Shown in pieces: positions 16,201 to 23,088 of a stretch of DNA of 52,409 bases (positions are counted from its first letter, which is position 1; the number at the start of each line of letters is the position of its first letter). The DNA is taken from assembly GCA_900552555.1 (NCBI GenBank), contig URZW01000010.1:1-52409 (forward strand), given 5' to 3'. The DNA comes from an uncultured Clostridium sp. Its GTDB lineage: Bacteria; Bacillota; Clostridia; TANB77; CAG-508. A model generated the notes under the pieces. The model saw only the letters and a program-made list of their open reading frames with translations, ran no database searches and was not told where the DNA came from. The position numbers and the translations under genes are program-made.

Positions 16201-18332
16201 ATTCATGGGGTGATATGAATGTTAAATTCCAAACTAATAATGGAACTTATAAAAGAGCTATATATAAATCAGATGCAAATTTTAAACAAGATGATTATTC
16301 AGAAAATTCAAAAGGATTAAGAGTGTATGCTACATACAAGATAGCTTTGAGAAATGAATCTGTATATTTAGGAAAAATAAATAGTATTGTTGATTATTGT
16401 GATAACAGGTTTAATTTGATAAATGCTGGTACAATACTTAATGATGATTCAGACGAAATTTATGGTAATATTAATAATAGAGGAAAAACATATTATGATG
16501 GAAATTATTCAAAATATATAGTTGATACAGATATGTTTGTTTATCCAGAAGAGACAACATATGTATATCTTCAATTCGAAGTTACAAATTATGGAGCCGG
16601 GGATAATTGGAGAATGACATTGGCTTCTGGTTCAGATATAGATTTAAATAATGTTGCGGAAATTTATTCGTATACAACATTTAAGGATTATGATACAAAT
16701 TCATATTTAGCAGTAGCAGATAATGATTCTGTACCAGGAAATGCAATTCCGGGAAATATAGATACATATGAAGATGATACTGATGCGGCTCGTACATTTA
16801 AATTGGAACTTGGAAAACAAAGGTCAATTGAAGGGAATGTGTTTGTAGATGGAACATCTCCTGAAAAACAAGTTGCAAAAGTTAGACTAGGAAATGGAAA
16901 ATTTGATGATGGAGAGACAACAGTAAAAGGTGTAAAAGTTGAACTTTGGAATATGGAAGCAAATGATGGAAAAGGTGAAATAGCTAAAATATATGATGAA
17001 GATACTGAAGGTAGAGAGGCTGTATATACAACAGGAAACGATGGGCATTTTGAATTTAGTGGATATGTACCAGGAAATTATGTAATAAAATATACTTGGG
17101 GAGATTCGACATATACAGTTCAATATTATAAAGGAACAATATATGACAAAGATAGAGTAAATAAATATGGAGAACCTACAAAAGATGCATATTGGTATAG
17201 GGGGAAAACAGATAGATTTGATAACGATTCTATTGGACCGGAGGAAAGAAAAACAGATGCTTGGGATGATAAAGATACGAGAATTAGAATAGATCAACAA
17301 ATGGCTGATTTAAAATATAATACAATTGAAGATGAAATAGATAAAGCTTATAAAACCAGTTCTAATTACATTAAAGATAACAAAATGACTTCGACAACAC
17401 CAAATATGGAAATGAGTGTTGAATATATTACAGATGTAACAGATAGTAGAGATGATGAAGGTACATTTGATGTTAATAATATTGATTTTGGTATTGTTGA
17501 AAGAGCTAAACAAGAATTAAACTTAAATAAGAGAGTATCAGGATATAAGATAACATTGGCAAATGGACAAGTTTTGGTTAATGCAAAAGTTAATGAAGAT
17601 GGAAGTTTGTCTGGAACATACCCATATACAATTTGGTTGGCACCACAGATTGATGAAAATGGCAAACTTATTAACAAAGGATTAATAAAAACAGAAATGG
17701 ATAATGAATTAATTGAAGGTGCTACATTAGAAGTTGAATATACTATGACAGTTAAAAATGTTGGAGAACTAGATTATACAACTTGGGATTACTATTATTA
17801 TGGTATAGTACCAGATGATTCTAAGTTAGTTACTGTATCTGTAAAAGAACTTCTTGATTATGTTGATGGACGATTGTCTGTTGTTGATAATAAATGGAAC
17901 TTAGTAGGTCAAGATTATTTACGAAAAGTTAATGCAAGTCAACAAAATATTAAAAATGAATTAAAGACTTATATAACAGAACAGGTAAAAGAACCAATGA
18001 CACCTAAAGAACCTAATAATATAAGAACAGTAACATTACAAACTTCAAAATTATTGACAAGTACAGATGATAATGAATTTAATAATGTAGCGGAAATAAC
18101 AACAGTAGGAAAACCAGATGAACCAGATATTCCAAAAGGTACGCCAGTTAAGGTTTCTGGAGATAGTGGTGGTATACGACATTTTAATAAATGGGAATCA
18201 CAACCTATAACAATTATACCAAGTACTGGTGAAAACAGAGATTATGGAACACCAATTATTGTTGGTATTATCATAATTACTGTATTGGGAGTTGGAATAA
18301 TTATTATAAAAAAATTCATTATAGATAAGTAA
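10245..18332 (+). CDS. Giant SdrD_B-type surface protein, fusion of two ancestral proteins
   Basis: 2695 residues from ATG 10245 (AGGAGG 8 bp upstream; a TTG just before it is less likely). Signal peptide about 1-30; large Asp/Asn/Lys-rich beta region with DUF11-like repeats; SdrD_B prealbumin-like domain about 1000-1085 (ISGVAWIDKNSDGQ); two membrane segments at about 1306-1326 and 1338-1362 separated by a short basic loop; SpaA/Cna-B-like domain near 1592; SdrD_B domains near 1758-1860 and 2194-2300; IPSTGENR near 2658, an LPXTG-like sorting signal, then a final membrane helix and KKF...DK tail. Residues 1-1335 are homologous to the 29307 gene product and 1336-2695 to the 24835 product, encoded separately there. 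Likely cell-surface adhesin or matrix protein; the ligand is unknown. No thioester motif is seen in its second half. Confidence 0.85.
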   Translation: MKDIVRKVLASFIIVLMLCNSSILTLISVATDEVEDNVDTSKVEVIGNVNIEKYVNYSAKDKKGLLVKLKYKTGIEYKENQQYKAVKETLSILNTPEIEGHYPEKIEIIGDSTNDFLQKYNNESGKFAIQSENMDTAEFSINLYYNSDCYNDKNIERNLVISGFVKEKIDDSDKTEIEKQIESNLNVKDNISNLISEDISTDEIYKGFIKSNKENNTNYDTTFNENIKLKFDYNDIGNEILFENKTKLKDKENNVFDTNDVIYKNTKINKNEILDILGQDGKFQILDKDGNILDEINKNTDAQEDGSVEINYQDDITEISIKTTRPEKYGVISITNGKAIKSSMTNVNVDALHTEISIKSNDDKNEIYSYKDENDVQLKDTETKIDMNIDNIDWTNYITNEVNFNLTLENNSAKYDLFKNPVIEIKLPEEVEKVVLGDISLLYDNGLKIKNAKVIDKDNSKVIKIELEGIQTEYLLNSIVEGPNIIIPASIILKKEIDEKQSNVSLIYYNDNVTSIDYINEDKQSKEYNINIKSINQDEPENVEQSEQISEYNGDMPVSEVNNVSFDIKATVGSKQLEENDEVYENQIIKYTIKMKNNSDNKIENINVVGNVPDGTSYATVDYGTDYKESDDYYDLYKYVTDDSKKQVNEKISLEAGEEKQVYYEVKVSKLNNGETGKNISSNIYATMGSKKIVEYSLNNVVKNAEMSVELKSWRTEREDNLWAYDIYVYNNLNTDIKNAKFEMQLPEQFKFSEVSEDFPGKIDIDNGKVSISLDNLAANTREDLIFFVKLNETNQNANQYHISNCVVVKGDNTNTYYSNENRLTAYTSAISVVQTSDKEGMDVAYDSNIEYDFVISNVSDKNYFRDSVYVNLKDFLDENVEGVSAEYETFEQNDDGSFEKKLEKIDLSEYTGEDDDESNADLDVDVEIPTGESVKLKIIVKAGVVYEKTAISNKIDLVYDNKTKSSNVIKNNIIAYNDSDNTNPKPNPYPGNDNNKKYSISGVAWIDKNSDGQMNSGEEKYSNLKVKLFNSDTGNIVKDENNNVFETTTNSDGEYKFTDVEKGNYIVLFEYDNSQYSLSAYKATNVNESVNSDVIEKEANIDGNISKVAVSDILKIEKTNIEYINIGVVPKQKFDFSLNKTITKVSMTYNGKNSEKVYQNTKLAKIEIPAKQITGTTIVVEYNIEVENEGEIAGYINEIVDYIPEGLEFNSELNKDWFKSSDGNLRTASLAGKKIEPGETQSVKLYLTKSLTSDSMGIIDNGAEISKSSNEKDIVDIDSTAGNKESNEDDYSEAQLILAVKTGAVTYTLIIIGAILILIALKILIDKRIIKVNSIKSIKLFVFCFTALSIVAVITCSNAALTKKDVQDKLEEKYKNTTYNLRYGDGKYVHHWDKHGLDQLYCSDGMALCGHENHIYKFAGIKNFSSKKKESKKEGEKASIKVNSDKPKITELDSNYNKVGPYKVEFKGDFKIKTVYANTGKVDDYKVIDVDGKVTTIKSNKEFYIRIPSTVKKIIKVDVVVKTDEALTITEKYETKYTEIWKCDKLCKGKGTKAMATQVMNRDRKEETEKKTKSPSSVKGTLPGTGKVEKKGDLIIQKVDDRDGNTPLEGVGFTITAEIKVWEYEGTYYPSCGHPDGVDENGNTTYEHSSDWYQKYNQSTKTMYLNSNGSWQSSEVILTTDENGIISISGISISEYDKTGYSYSGSTIYPAEYASDTLIVNEVVNNYYGYEYNVESTRFEVQRGNSDIQVLQNHQKLVKLSGYVWLDGQEGKESLRNDEYDEEETGVNNIPVYLVDKSGNRIKQTTTGTYNGYSEISGGQYQFVDVDLDELEKGSYHIEFEYNGFVYEAVEPNLYENNTSKAADTNTRDILNSKFTSIDGNGSQSIYTGDVRIDYSNINSHQSSIENTYNTNVIASTDEAGYTIYDDFEPTIEEIRYINLGIYKKEQADYALTKDLYNVRVEVNGRSHVYRYGTTRYDEYGQEKDSWGDMNVKFQTNNGTYKRAIYKSDANFKQDDYSENSKGLRVYATYKIALRNESVYLGKINSIVDYCDNRFNLINAGTILNDDSDEIYGNINNRGKTYYDGNYSKYIVDTDMFVYPEETTYVYLQFEVTNYGAGDNWRMTLASGSDIDLNNVAEIYSYTTFKDYDTNSYLAVADNDSVPGNAIPGNIDTYEDDTDAARTFKLELGKQRSIEGNVFVDGTSPEKQVAKVRLGNGKFDDGETTVKGVKVELWNMEANDGKGEIAKIYDEDTEGREAVYTTGNDGHFEFSGYVPGNYVIKYTWGDSTYTVQYYKGTIYDKDRVNKYGEPTKDAYWYRGKTDRFDNDSIGPEERKTDAWDDKDTRIRIDQQMADLKYNTIEDEIDKAYKTSSNYIKDNKMTSTTPNMEMSVEYITDVTDSRDDEGTFDVNNIDFGIVERAKQELNLNKRVSGYKITLANGQVLVNAKVNEDGSLSGTYPYTIWLAPQIDENGKLINKGLIKTEMDNELIEGATLEVEYTMTVKNVGELDYTTWDYYYYGIVPDDSKLVTVSVKELLDYVDGRLSVVDNKWNLVGQDYLRKVNASQQNIKNELKTYITEQVKEPMTPKEPNNIRTVTLQTSKLLTSTDDNEFNNVAEITTVGKPDEPDIPKGTPVKVSGDSGGIRHFNKWESQPITIIPSTGENRDYGTPIIVGIIIITVLGVGIIIIKKFIIDK

Positions 18333-18347
18333 TCATAAAATTTTATA

Positions 18348-18377
18348 GAAAGAAAAGAATGAAAATTCTTTTCTTTC
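18348..18377 (+). terminator. Perfect hairpin after the giant surface protein
   Basis: GAAAGAAAAGAAT (18348-18360), loop GAAA, ATTCTTTTCTTTC (18365-18377), then a T/C-rich run. Thirteen base pairs without mismatch. Confidence 0.8.
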
Positions 18378-18382
18378 TTTTC

Positions 18383-18412
18383 TTTACAAATAAGTATTTT
18401 ATGTGTTAAAAT
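18383..18412 (+). promoter_or_regulatory. Possible promoter of the tRNA-Arg gene
   Basis: TTTACA (18383-18388), 18-bp spacer and TAAAAT (18407-18412) would start transcription about 8 nt before the tRNA. A TATAAT touching the tRNA at 18421-18426 is too close to be its -10 box. Confidence 0.45.
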
Positions 18413-18426
18413 ATGTAAAGTATAAT

Positions 18427-18502
18427 GTGCTCATAGCTCAGCAGGATAGAGTAGTCGCCTCCTAAGCGACAGATGGGGGTTCGAGTCCCTCTGGGCACAC
18501 CA
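18427..18502 (+). tRNA. tRNA-Arg (anticodon CCT)
   Basis: A 76-nt cloverleaf. Acceptor GTGCTCA pairs with TGGGCAC (one G-T), D arm with AGCAGGAT loop, anticodon stem GTCGC (18454-18458) / GCGAC (18466-18470) around loop CTCCTAA, so the anticodon is CCT (18461-18463) reading AGG. The T arm contains TTCGAGT. Discriminator A18499 is followed by an encoded CCA (18500-18502). The next gene's ribosome binding site starts only 7 nt later. Confidence 0.97.
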
Positions 18503-18519
18503 TTTTTTAGGAGGCAAAA

Positions 18520-19272
18520 TTGAAAGAAAAAATAAAACAATTAATAGATACAAAGCAATTTCATATATGCATGGTATTTTTAATAATTGTAGTAATATTA
18601 TTTGTTGTTGGAATGATATCATTAAAATACAATGTAGAAGGAGAAGAAAATCCACCATTTAATTTATCAAAAATATCAATAATAAGCGGTGTAAATGGTA
18701 TAGATACTGAAGATGAACAAAACAAATGGAATTTAAAAGTTGACCAAAATAATGACATATATTTATATATCAAAAAAAATGAGGAATATAAATATACAGA
18801 AACAATAAAAAGTGTTGTATTAAACAATTTTAATATTAGTCAATCTTCTAAAGTTGGACAGATAAAATTGTTAAAACCGGATACAAGTTTAGAAAATCTT
18901 ATTTTCAAAAATAGTGCAGAAAATGAAGTTGATAGTATTGAATATAAAGGAGATACAGATTCAAGTATAAAAGATATGAAAATTTCTAATCAAGGTGGAT
19001 TAGTTGTTTTTAGATATGCAATTGATGGAATAGGAAATTACATTTCAAATGATGATGGAGAAATAAATCATAATGAATTACTTAAAAAGTTGTCTATAAA
19101 TAATGATGATTTAAAATTTAAAGTTTCATTCGATATTAATATTAATTTAGATTCTAATAAAAGTTATAGAGCTAATGTTAATTTAGAATTACCAATCGGA
19201 AATGTTGTTGATGATGGTATTCAAAGTAAAGAAAATACTGATTTGGAAAATATTATATTTAAAAGAATTTAA
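18520..19272 (+). CDS. Single-pass membrane protein of unknown function
   Basis: 250 residues starting at TTG 18520, supported by AGGAGG (18509-18514) at ideal spacing. One hydrophobic segment at about residues 17-38 (MVFLIIVVILFVVGMIS) after a short basic N-terminus, so N-in with the remaining ~210 residues outside. The outer part is rich in Asp, Asn and Ser and alternates polar and hydrophobic residues like a beta-sandwich (IKSVVLNNFNIS, KVGQIKLLKPD, LVVFRYAIDGIGNYIS). It follows a tRNA by 17 nt and precedes the SRP RNA promoter. Family not recognised; an envelope or sporulation role would be a guess. Confidence 0.6.
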   Translation: MKEKIKQLIDTKQFHICMVFLIIVVILFVVGMISLKYNVEGEENPPFNLSKISIISGVNGIDTEDEQNKWNLKVDQNNDIYLYIKKNEEYKYTETIKSVVLNNFNISQSSKVGQIKLLKPDTSLENLIFKNSAENEVDSIEYKGDTDSSIKDMKISNQGGLVVFRYAIDGIGNYISNDDGEINHNELLKKLSINNDDLKFKVSFDININLDSNKSYRANVNLELPIGNVVDDGIQSKENTDLENIIFKRI

Positions 19273-19279
19273 AAAGTAC

Positions 19280-19308
19280 TTGATAATTTTTCTAAGTCAG
19301 TATATAAT
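19280..19308 (+). promoter_or_regulatory. Sigma-A promoter of the SRP RNA gene
   Basis: TTGATA (19280-19285), 17-bp spacer, perfect TATAAT (19303-19308). The predicted start near 19315 coincides with the beginning of the outer precursor stem at 19317. Confidence 0.8.
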
Positions 19309-19316
19309 ACTGATGG

Positions 19317-19446
19317 TATAAAATTTAATCTTTGTATAGAGGGCAATCCAATAGAGACCTATGAATCTTGTCAGGTCCGGAAGGAAGCAGCAATAAGTAG
19401 AAAATCTTTATGTGGAGTGCTCTCTATAGAGGGATTAAATTTTATA
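19317..19446 (+). ncRNA. ffs: Signal recognition particle RNA (small bacterial type) with precursor stem
   Basis: The universally conserved domain IV is present around 19370-19392 (GTCAGGTCCGGAAGGAAGCA). The mature hairpin is about 19335-19428, closed by TATAGAG / CTCTATA. Outside it, TATAAAATTTAATC (19317-19330) is the exact complement of GATTAAATTTTATA (19433-19446), a 14-bp precursor stem of the kind cut by RNase III in Bacillus scRNA. The RNA scaffolds Ffh and FtsY for co-translational membrane targeting. Position just upstream of dnaX-ybaB-recR is standard in Firmicutes. Confidence 0.95.
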
Positions 19447-19447
19447 C

Positions 19448-19482
19448 TATTATAGGAAAGCTCTCTGAACTTCCTATAATAT
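19448..19482 (+). terminator. Hairpin after the SRP RNA, possible weak terminator
   Basis: ATTATAGGAA pairs with TTCCTATAAT around a ~13-nt loop. The following run is AT-rich but not pure T, so termination may be partial and allow read-through to dnaX. Confidence 0.5.
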
Positions 19483-19577
19483 AAATATTTTGTACAGAAA
19501 TTTGCAAAAAGCGAATTTTGCGCGCGAAAAAAGACGCGGACTTAAAATTTTCTTATTTATATAAAGGATGTGATAAT

Positions 19578-21233
19578 ATGGGGTACACAGCTCTTTATAG
19601 AAAATTTAGACCAATCACATTTTCAGAACTAGTTGGACAAGAACATATTACGAGAACATTAAGAAATCAAATTATGGCAGATAGAGTGGGACATGCTTAT
19701 TTATTTAATGGTGGTCGTGGTACTGGTAAAACATCATCTGCAAAAATTTTAGCAAGGGCGATAAATTGTTTGAATCCAAAAGATGGTGAGCCTTGTAATG
19801 AATGTGAAATTTGTAAGGGAGCTTTAAATGGCTCACTTACAGATATTGTGGAAATGGATGCTGCTTCAAATAATAGTGTTGAAGATATTAGAAGTATTCG
19901 TGAAGAGGTCAATTTTTTACCTACAAAAGCAAAATATAGAGTATATATAATAGATGAGGTACATATGCTTTCACCAGGGGCTTTTAATGCTTTATTAAAA
20001 ACATTAGAAGAACCACCTGAACATGTTAAGTTTATTTTGGCTACAACAGAACCTCAAAAGTTACCTGCAACAATACTTTCAAGATGTCAAAGGTTTGATT
20101 TTAAAAGAATTTCAAATGAAGATATTATAAAAAGATTAGAAATTGTGTGCAAGGAAAGTAATATAGAAATTTCAGAGGGTGCCTTAAAAATAATTGCTGT
20201 TTTGGCAGAAGGTGCAATGAGAGATGCTTTGTCAATTTTGGAAAGATGTGTTCAAGATGGTGAAAATAAAATTGATGAAGATAAAATTAAGGATTTAGTT
20301 GGAATTCCTAAAATAACTTATGTACATAGTATAGTTGATGCTATTGTTGAATATGATATAGATAAGGCTATTGCTAGTATGGATGAGATTTTAAATCAAG
20401 GTAAAGATTTAAGTAATTTCTTATGGGAAATTATTAAATATGTAAAAGATGTCTTGATTTATAAATCTTCTGGTAAAGCGGAATTGCATAATGAAGATGA
20501 GGTTGCAAATATTAAGGCTTTATCTGATAAGGTTACAAAGGAAAAATTAGTAAATTTGATTTATGAATTTTCAAATTTGGAAAATGATATGAAATGGTCA
20601 ACACAAAAAACCATTATGTTTCAAGCTGGAATTATTAAGTTATGTAGTAAAGAAATTGGTACTGGTGGAGATGTTGAAGAAAGACTTGAGAAAATAGAAA
20701 ATTATTTGAAATCAGGAAAAGTTGTAATTTCTAATACTAATGTGGCATCTGTAGCTACGAATAATATAGCTTATAATAATTTGAGTACTGGAGTTGGTAC
20801 TAATAATGTTGTTAGAAGTAGCATTCCTAAAACAAGAGGTGTTCAAAGTGCTCCTAATAATATTGTAAGTAGACAGACAACTTCTAAAACATATTCAAGT
20901 GATTTGAGTAAGAGTTGGCCTAAAATTGTAAATGATTTAAAGCAAAATGGCAAGATTGTTTTATATACTAATTTGATGAATACAAGTGCTGAACAGGTTG
21001 GAGATTCTGTTGTTGAAATTAAATTTCAAAAGGGTATGACTGCTTTTGGTAAGGCTGTTTTGGATAAACAGGAAAATATTAAGGAGATTTCTAATTTAGT
21101 TTCTTTGGCTTGTGGTAAGAATATGCAAATTAAGTATGTGTCTGGTGTTCAAATGCAGAATGTTGTGCATAATCCAGAGGATGATATTCAAAGGTTGGCG
21201 AATGAGTCAGATATTCCTTTTAATATTATGTAA
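19578..21233 (+). CDS. dnaX: DNA polymerase III subunits gamma and tau (DnaX)
   Basis: 551 residues from ATG 19578 (MGYTALYRKFRP, the usual start; AAAGGATG upstream); the open frame extends further upstream but without support. Walker A GGRGTGKT at 45-52, four zinc-binding cysteines C64, C73, C76 and C79, DEVH Walker B box at 126-129, and TEPQKLPATILSRCQRFDF as the sensor 1/SRC region with the arginine finger. It is the ATPase motor of the clamp loader that loads the beta clamp at the replication fork. The C-terminal part (about 380-551) is less conserved and carries the polymerase-binding region of tau. First gene of dnaX-ybaB-recR. Confidence 0.95.
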   Translation: MGYTALYRKFRPITFSELVGQEHITRTLRNQIMADRVGHAYLFNGGRGTGKTSSAKILARAINCLNPKDGEPCNECEICKGALNGSLTDIVEMDAASNNSVEDIRSIREEVNFLPTKAKYRVYIIDEVHMLSPGAFNALLKTLEEPPEHVKFILATTEPQKLPATILSRCQRFDFKRISNEDIIKRLEIVCKESNIEISEGALKIIAVLAEGAMRDALSILERCVQDGENKIDEDKIKDLVGIPKITYVHSIVDAIVEYDIDKAIASMDEILNQGKDLSNFLWEIIKYVKDVLIYKSSGKAELHNEDEVANIKALSDKVTKEKLVNLIYEFSNLENDMKWSTQKTIMFQAGIIKLCSKEIGTGGDVEERLEKIENYLKSGKVVISNTNVASVATNNIAYNNLSTGVGTNNVVRSSIPKTRGVQSAPNNIVSRQTTSKTYSSDLSKSWPKIVNDLKQNGKIVLYTNLMNTSAEQVGDSVVEIKFQKGMTAFGKAVLDKQENIKEISNLVSLACGKNMQIKYVSGVQMQNVVHNPEDDIQRLANESDIPFNIM

Positions 21234-21269
21234 AAAGAGTATATTATAAAAAAAGAGGAGGATTTTAAA

Positions 21270-21614
21270 ATGGCAAAAAGAGGAGGATTCCCAGGTGGTA
21301 TGGGAGGATTTGGCGGAATGAATATGAATAATTTAATGAAACAAGCCAAAAAGATGCAAGAAGAAATGCAAAAATCACAAGAGGAGTTATCAAGTAAAGA
21401 ATTTGATGCAACAGCTGGTGGTGGAGCAATTAGTGTAAAAGTTACAGGTGAAAAGGTTATAAAAGAAATAAAAATTAAACCTGATGTTGTTGATCCAGAT
21501 GATGTTGAAATGTTAGAAGATTTAATTTTAACATGTGTAAATGAAGCATTAAGAAAAGTTGATAGTGCTCAAAGTCAAGAATTTGGAAAATTCAATATTC
21601 CGGGACTAATGTAA
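21270..21614 (+). CDS. ybaB: YbaB/EbfC-family nucleoid-associated protein
   Basis: 114 residues. A glycine/methionine-rich N-terminus (GGFPGGMGGFGGMNMNN) precedes the amphipathic helix LMKQAKKMQEEMQKSQEEL and the beta region with KIKPDVVDPDDVEMLEDLI typical of YbaB. It binds DNA as a tweezer-shaped dimer. It is located between dnaX and recR, the conserved order; GAGGAGG precedes the ATG. A hairpin follows it, so recR may also have its own promoter. Confidence 0.93.
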   Translation: MAKRGGFPGGMGGFGGMNMNNLMKQAKKMQEEMQKSQEELSSKEFDATAGGGAISVKVTGEKVIKEIKIKPDVVDPDDVEMLEDLILTCVNEALRKVDSAQSQEFGKFNIPGLM

Positions 21615-21630
21615 TAAAAAAATAAGAATT

Positions 21631-21669
21631 GGACATGTAATTATGTAAATTTTTAACCATGTCCTTTTT
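21631..21669 (+). terminator. Hairpin with T run between ybaB and recR
   Basis: GGACATG (21631-21637) pairs with CATGTCC (21658-21664), followed by TTTTT. The 20-nt loop is large, so partial termination is likely and would lower recR relative to dnaX. Confidence 0.6.
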
Positions 21670-21704
21670 ATAATATAAGATATAGTACAAGAAGGAGAAA
21701 AAGG

Positions 21705-22304
21705 ATGTCATTATATTCACCATCAATTGAAAAATTAATAGAAAGTTTTGAAAAATTACCAAGTATTGGACATAAAACAGCAGCAAGGCTTGCTTTTTAT
21801 ATATTGAATTGTTCAGAAGAAGAAACAAATGAATTTATAAAATCAATCCAAGATGCAAAACATAATTTAAAATATTGTAGTAAATGTTTTAATATATCTG
21901 ATACAGACCCATGTCCAATATGTTCTAGCCCTAAGAGAGACCAATCTTCAATATGTGTAGTGGAAGATGTAAGAGATATTGTGGCAATGGAAAAAACACA
22001 TGAGTTTAAAGGTGTATATCATGTTTTACACGGTTCTATTTCACCTATGAATGGTGTTGGACCTGATGATATAAAAATTAAGGAATTACTTGCAAGGCTT
22101 ATGGACGGAAGTGTAAAAGAAGTAATATTGGCAACAAATCCTAGAGTAGAGGGAGAGGCTACTGCTATGTATTTGTCTAAACTTATAAAGCCGTTAGGCG
22201 TTAAAGTTACTAGAATTGCTCATGGTATTCCTGTTGGTGGAGATTTGGAATATACTGATGAAATTACTTTAACTAAGGCTTTAGAGGGTAGAAGAGAAAT
22301 TTAA
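21705..22304 (+). CDS. recR: Recombination mediator protein RecR
   Basis: 199 residues, the usual length. The N-terminal helix-hairpin-helix region contains LPSIGHKTAARLAFY; a C4 zinc finger is formed by C58, C61, C70 and C73; the Toprim domain starts at SSICVVEDVRDI and holds the conserved acidic residues; the C-terminus has AHGIPVGGDLEYTDEITL, the family signature. With RecO (and RecF) it loads RecA on SSB-coated gaps. ATG 21705 has AAGGAG. Last core gene of the ffs-dnaX-ybaB-recR cluster. Confidence 0.96.
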   Translation: MSLYSPSIEKLIESFEKLPSIGHKTAARLAFYILNCSEEETNEFIKSIQDAKHNLKYCSKCFNISDTDPCPICSSPKRDQSSICVVEDVRDIVAMEKTHEFKGVYHVLHGSISPMNGVGPDDIKIKELLARLMDGSVKEVILATNPRVEGEATAMYLSKLIKPLGVKVTRIAHGIPVGGDLEYTDEITLTKALEGRREI

Positions 22305-22353
22305 TTTAACATATAGTTATAAAAGTACATATAATACTTTTGAGGTGTGTTTT

Positions 22354-22533
22354 ATGTGCTTTTCCGATTTTTCAAGTTGTAATTTAATAGGTTTGGCAAG
22401 TTCACTTGCAATTAGTATAGGAGAAGATATGGATGCGGATGAACTTGCTGTGCTGGCGTCTTTTTTTACTGCATTTGCTGATAATCTTGCTATAATTGCA
22501 ACTAAAAAATCTTTGGAAGAAAATAAAAAATAG
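22354..22533 (+). CDS. Small conserved protein of unknown function (DUF6774-like)
   Basis: 59 residues from ATG 22354, selected because TGAGG lies 8 bp upstream; a GTG at 22345 would overlap that site. The sequence MCFSDFSSCNLIGLASSLAISIG then DELAVLASFFTAFADNLAIIA is amphipathic, mostly helical and ends in a basic tail. Small proteins of this pattern are common in Clostridia and I tentatively place it with DUF6774; no biochemical role is known to me. It lies 49 bp after recR and 9 bp before the broken YgjV-like gene, so the three may share a transcript. Confidence 0.6.
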   Translation: MCFSDFSSCNLIGLASSLAISIGEDMDADELAVLASFFTAFADNLAIIATKKSLEENKK

Positions 22534-22542
22534 GTAGAAAAA

Positions 22543-23030
22543 ATGGTAGTAATAATTATACAAATTATACAAGTAATATATTCAATTTATATCATGTTTT
22601 TGGATAAAAAAAGAATATGTTAATAAATATGTTTATAAGTAATTTAATATCTTTAATACTTTTTCAGGCTGCTGGATTAGGTGCGGCATCGCTTACTACG
22701 ATATTTATAACTTTACGTTCTTTTTTGTTTATGTTTAAGGAAAAATATAAAACTAATATTGTTTTTTGCGTTTGTTTAGGATTACATGTAATGGCGGGTA
22801 TATTAACATTTATAGGAATTTCAAGTTTATTACCATGTGTTACAGCTGTTATTTCTGTTGTAGTTCTATGGTTTGGAAACGAGCAACAAATTCGTATTGG
22901 TACTACAATTGCAAATTTGATTTGGGTTGTGTATTATTTGATAAATGGTATATATATTTCGGCTGTAACTAATATTATAATAATTTTATTTACTATATTA
23001 AGTTATATAAAAAATAATAAGAATAAATAG
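22543..23030 (+). pseudogene. YgjV-family membrane protein gene, frameshifted at an A7 tract
   Basis: From ATG 22543 the frame reads MVVIIIQIIQVIYSIYIMFLD then a lysine run and stops just after the seven A's at 22606-22612. The next frame, open from ATG 22617, gives 137 residues with 4-5 hydrophobic segments and matches the rest of the YgjV (Imp-YgjV) family: FQAAGLGAASLTTIFITLRS, SSLLPCVTAVISVVVLW, IANLIWVVYYLINGIYISA. Inserting one A would join the two frames as FLDKKKNMLINMF, giving a normal N-terminal helix and about 162 residues. So this is a one-base deletion, a homopolymer sequencing error, or slippage-mediated phase variation. Function of the family is unknown. Confidence 0.7.
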
Positions 23031-23083
23031 AAATCTTTTGAAATATGTCATAAATAAATTTTTTTCAAAAAATTTCTATTTAT
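23026..23083. terminator. Convergent terminator between the YgjV-like gene and the glycosyltransferase
   Basis: AATAGAAAT near 23027-23035 pairs with ATTTCTATT near 23070-23078 with an inner GAAA/TTTC pairing; A- and T-rich flanks allow use in both directions. Confidence 0.55.
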
Positions 23084-23088
23084 TTTTC

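Noticed and set aside
18421..18426. TATAAT touching the tRNA as its -10 box
   Set aside because: It ends one base before the mature tRNA, too close for a start site about 7 nt downstream.
19500..19577. Extended N-terminus of DnaX from an upstream frame start
   Set aside because: Residues before MGYTALYRKFRP do not match the family, and AAAGGATG precedes the ATG at 19578.
22617..23030. Intact short YgjV protein starting at ATG 22617
   Set aside because: There is no ribosome binding site in front of this ATG, and the missing first helix is encoded just upstream in the other frame.
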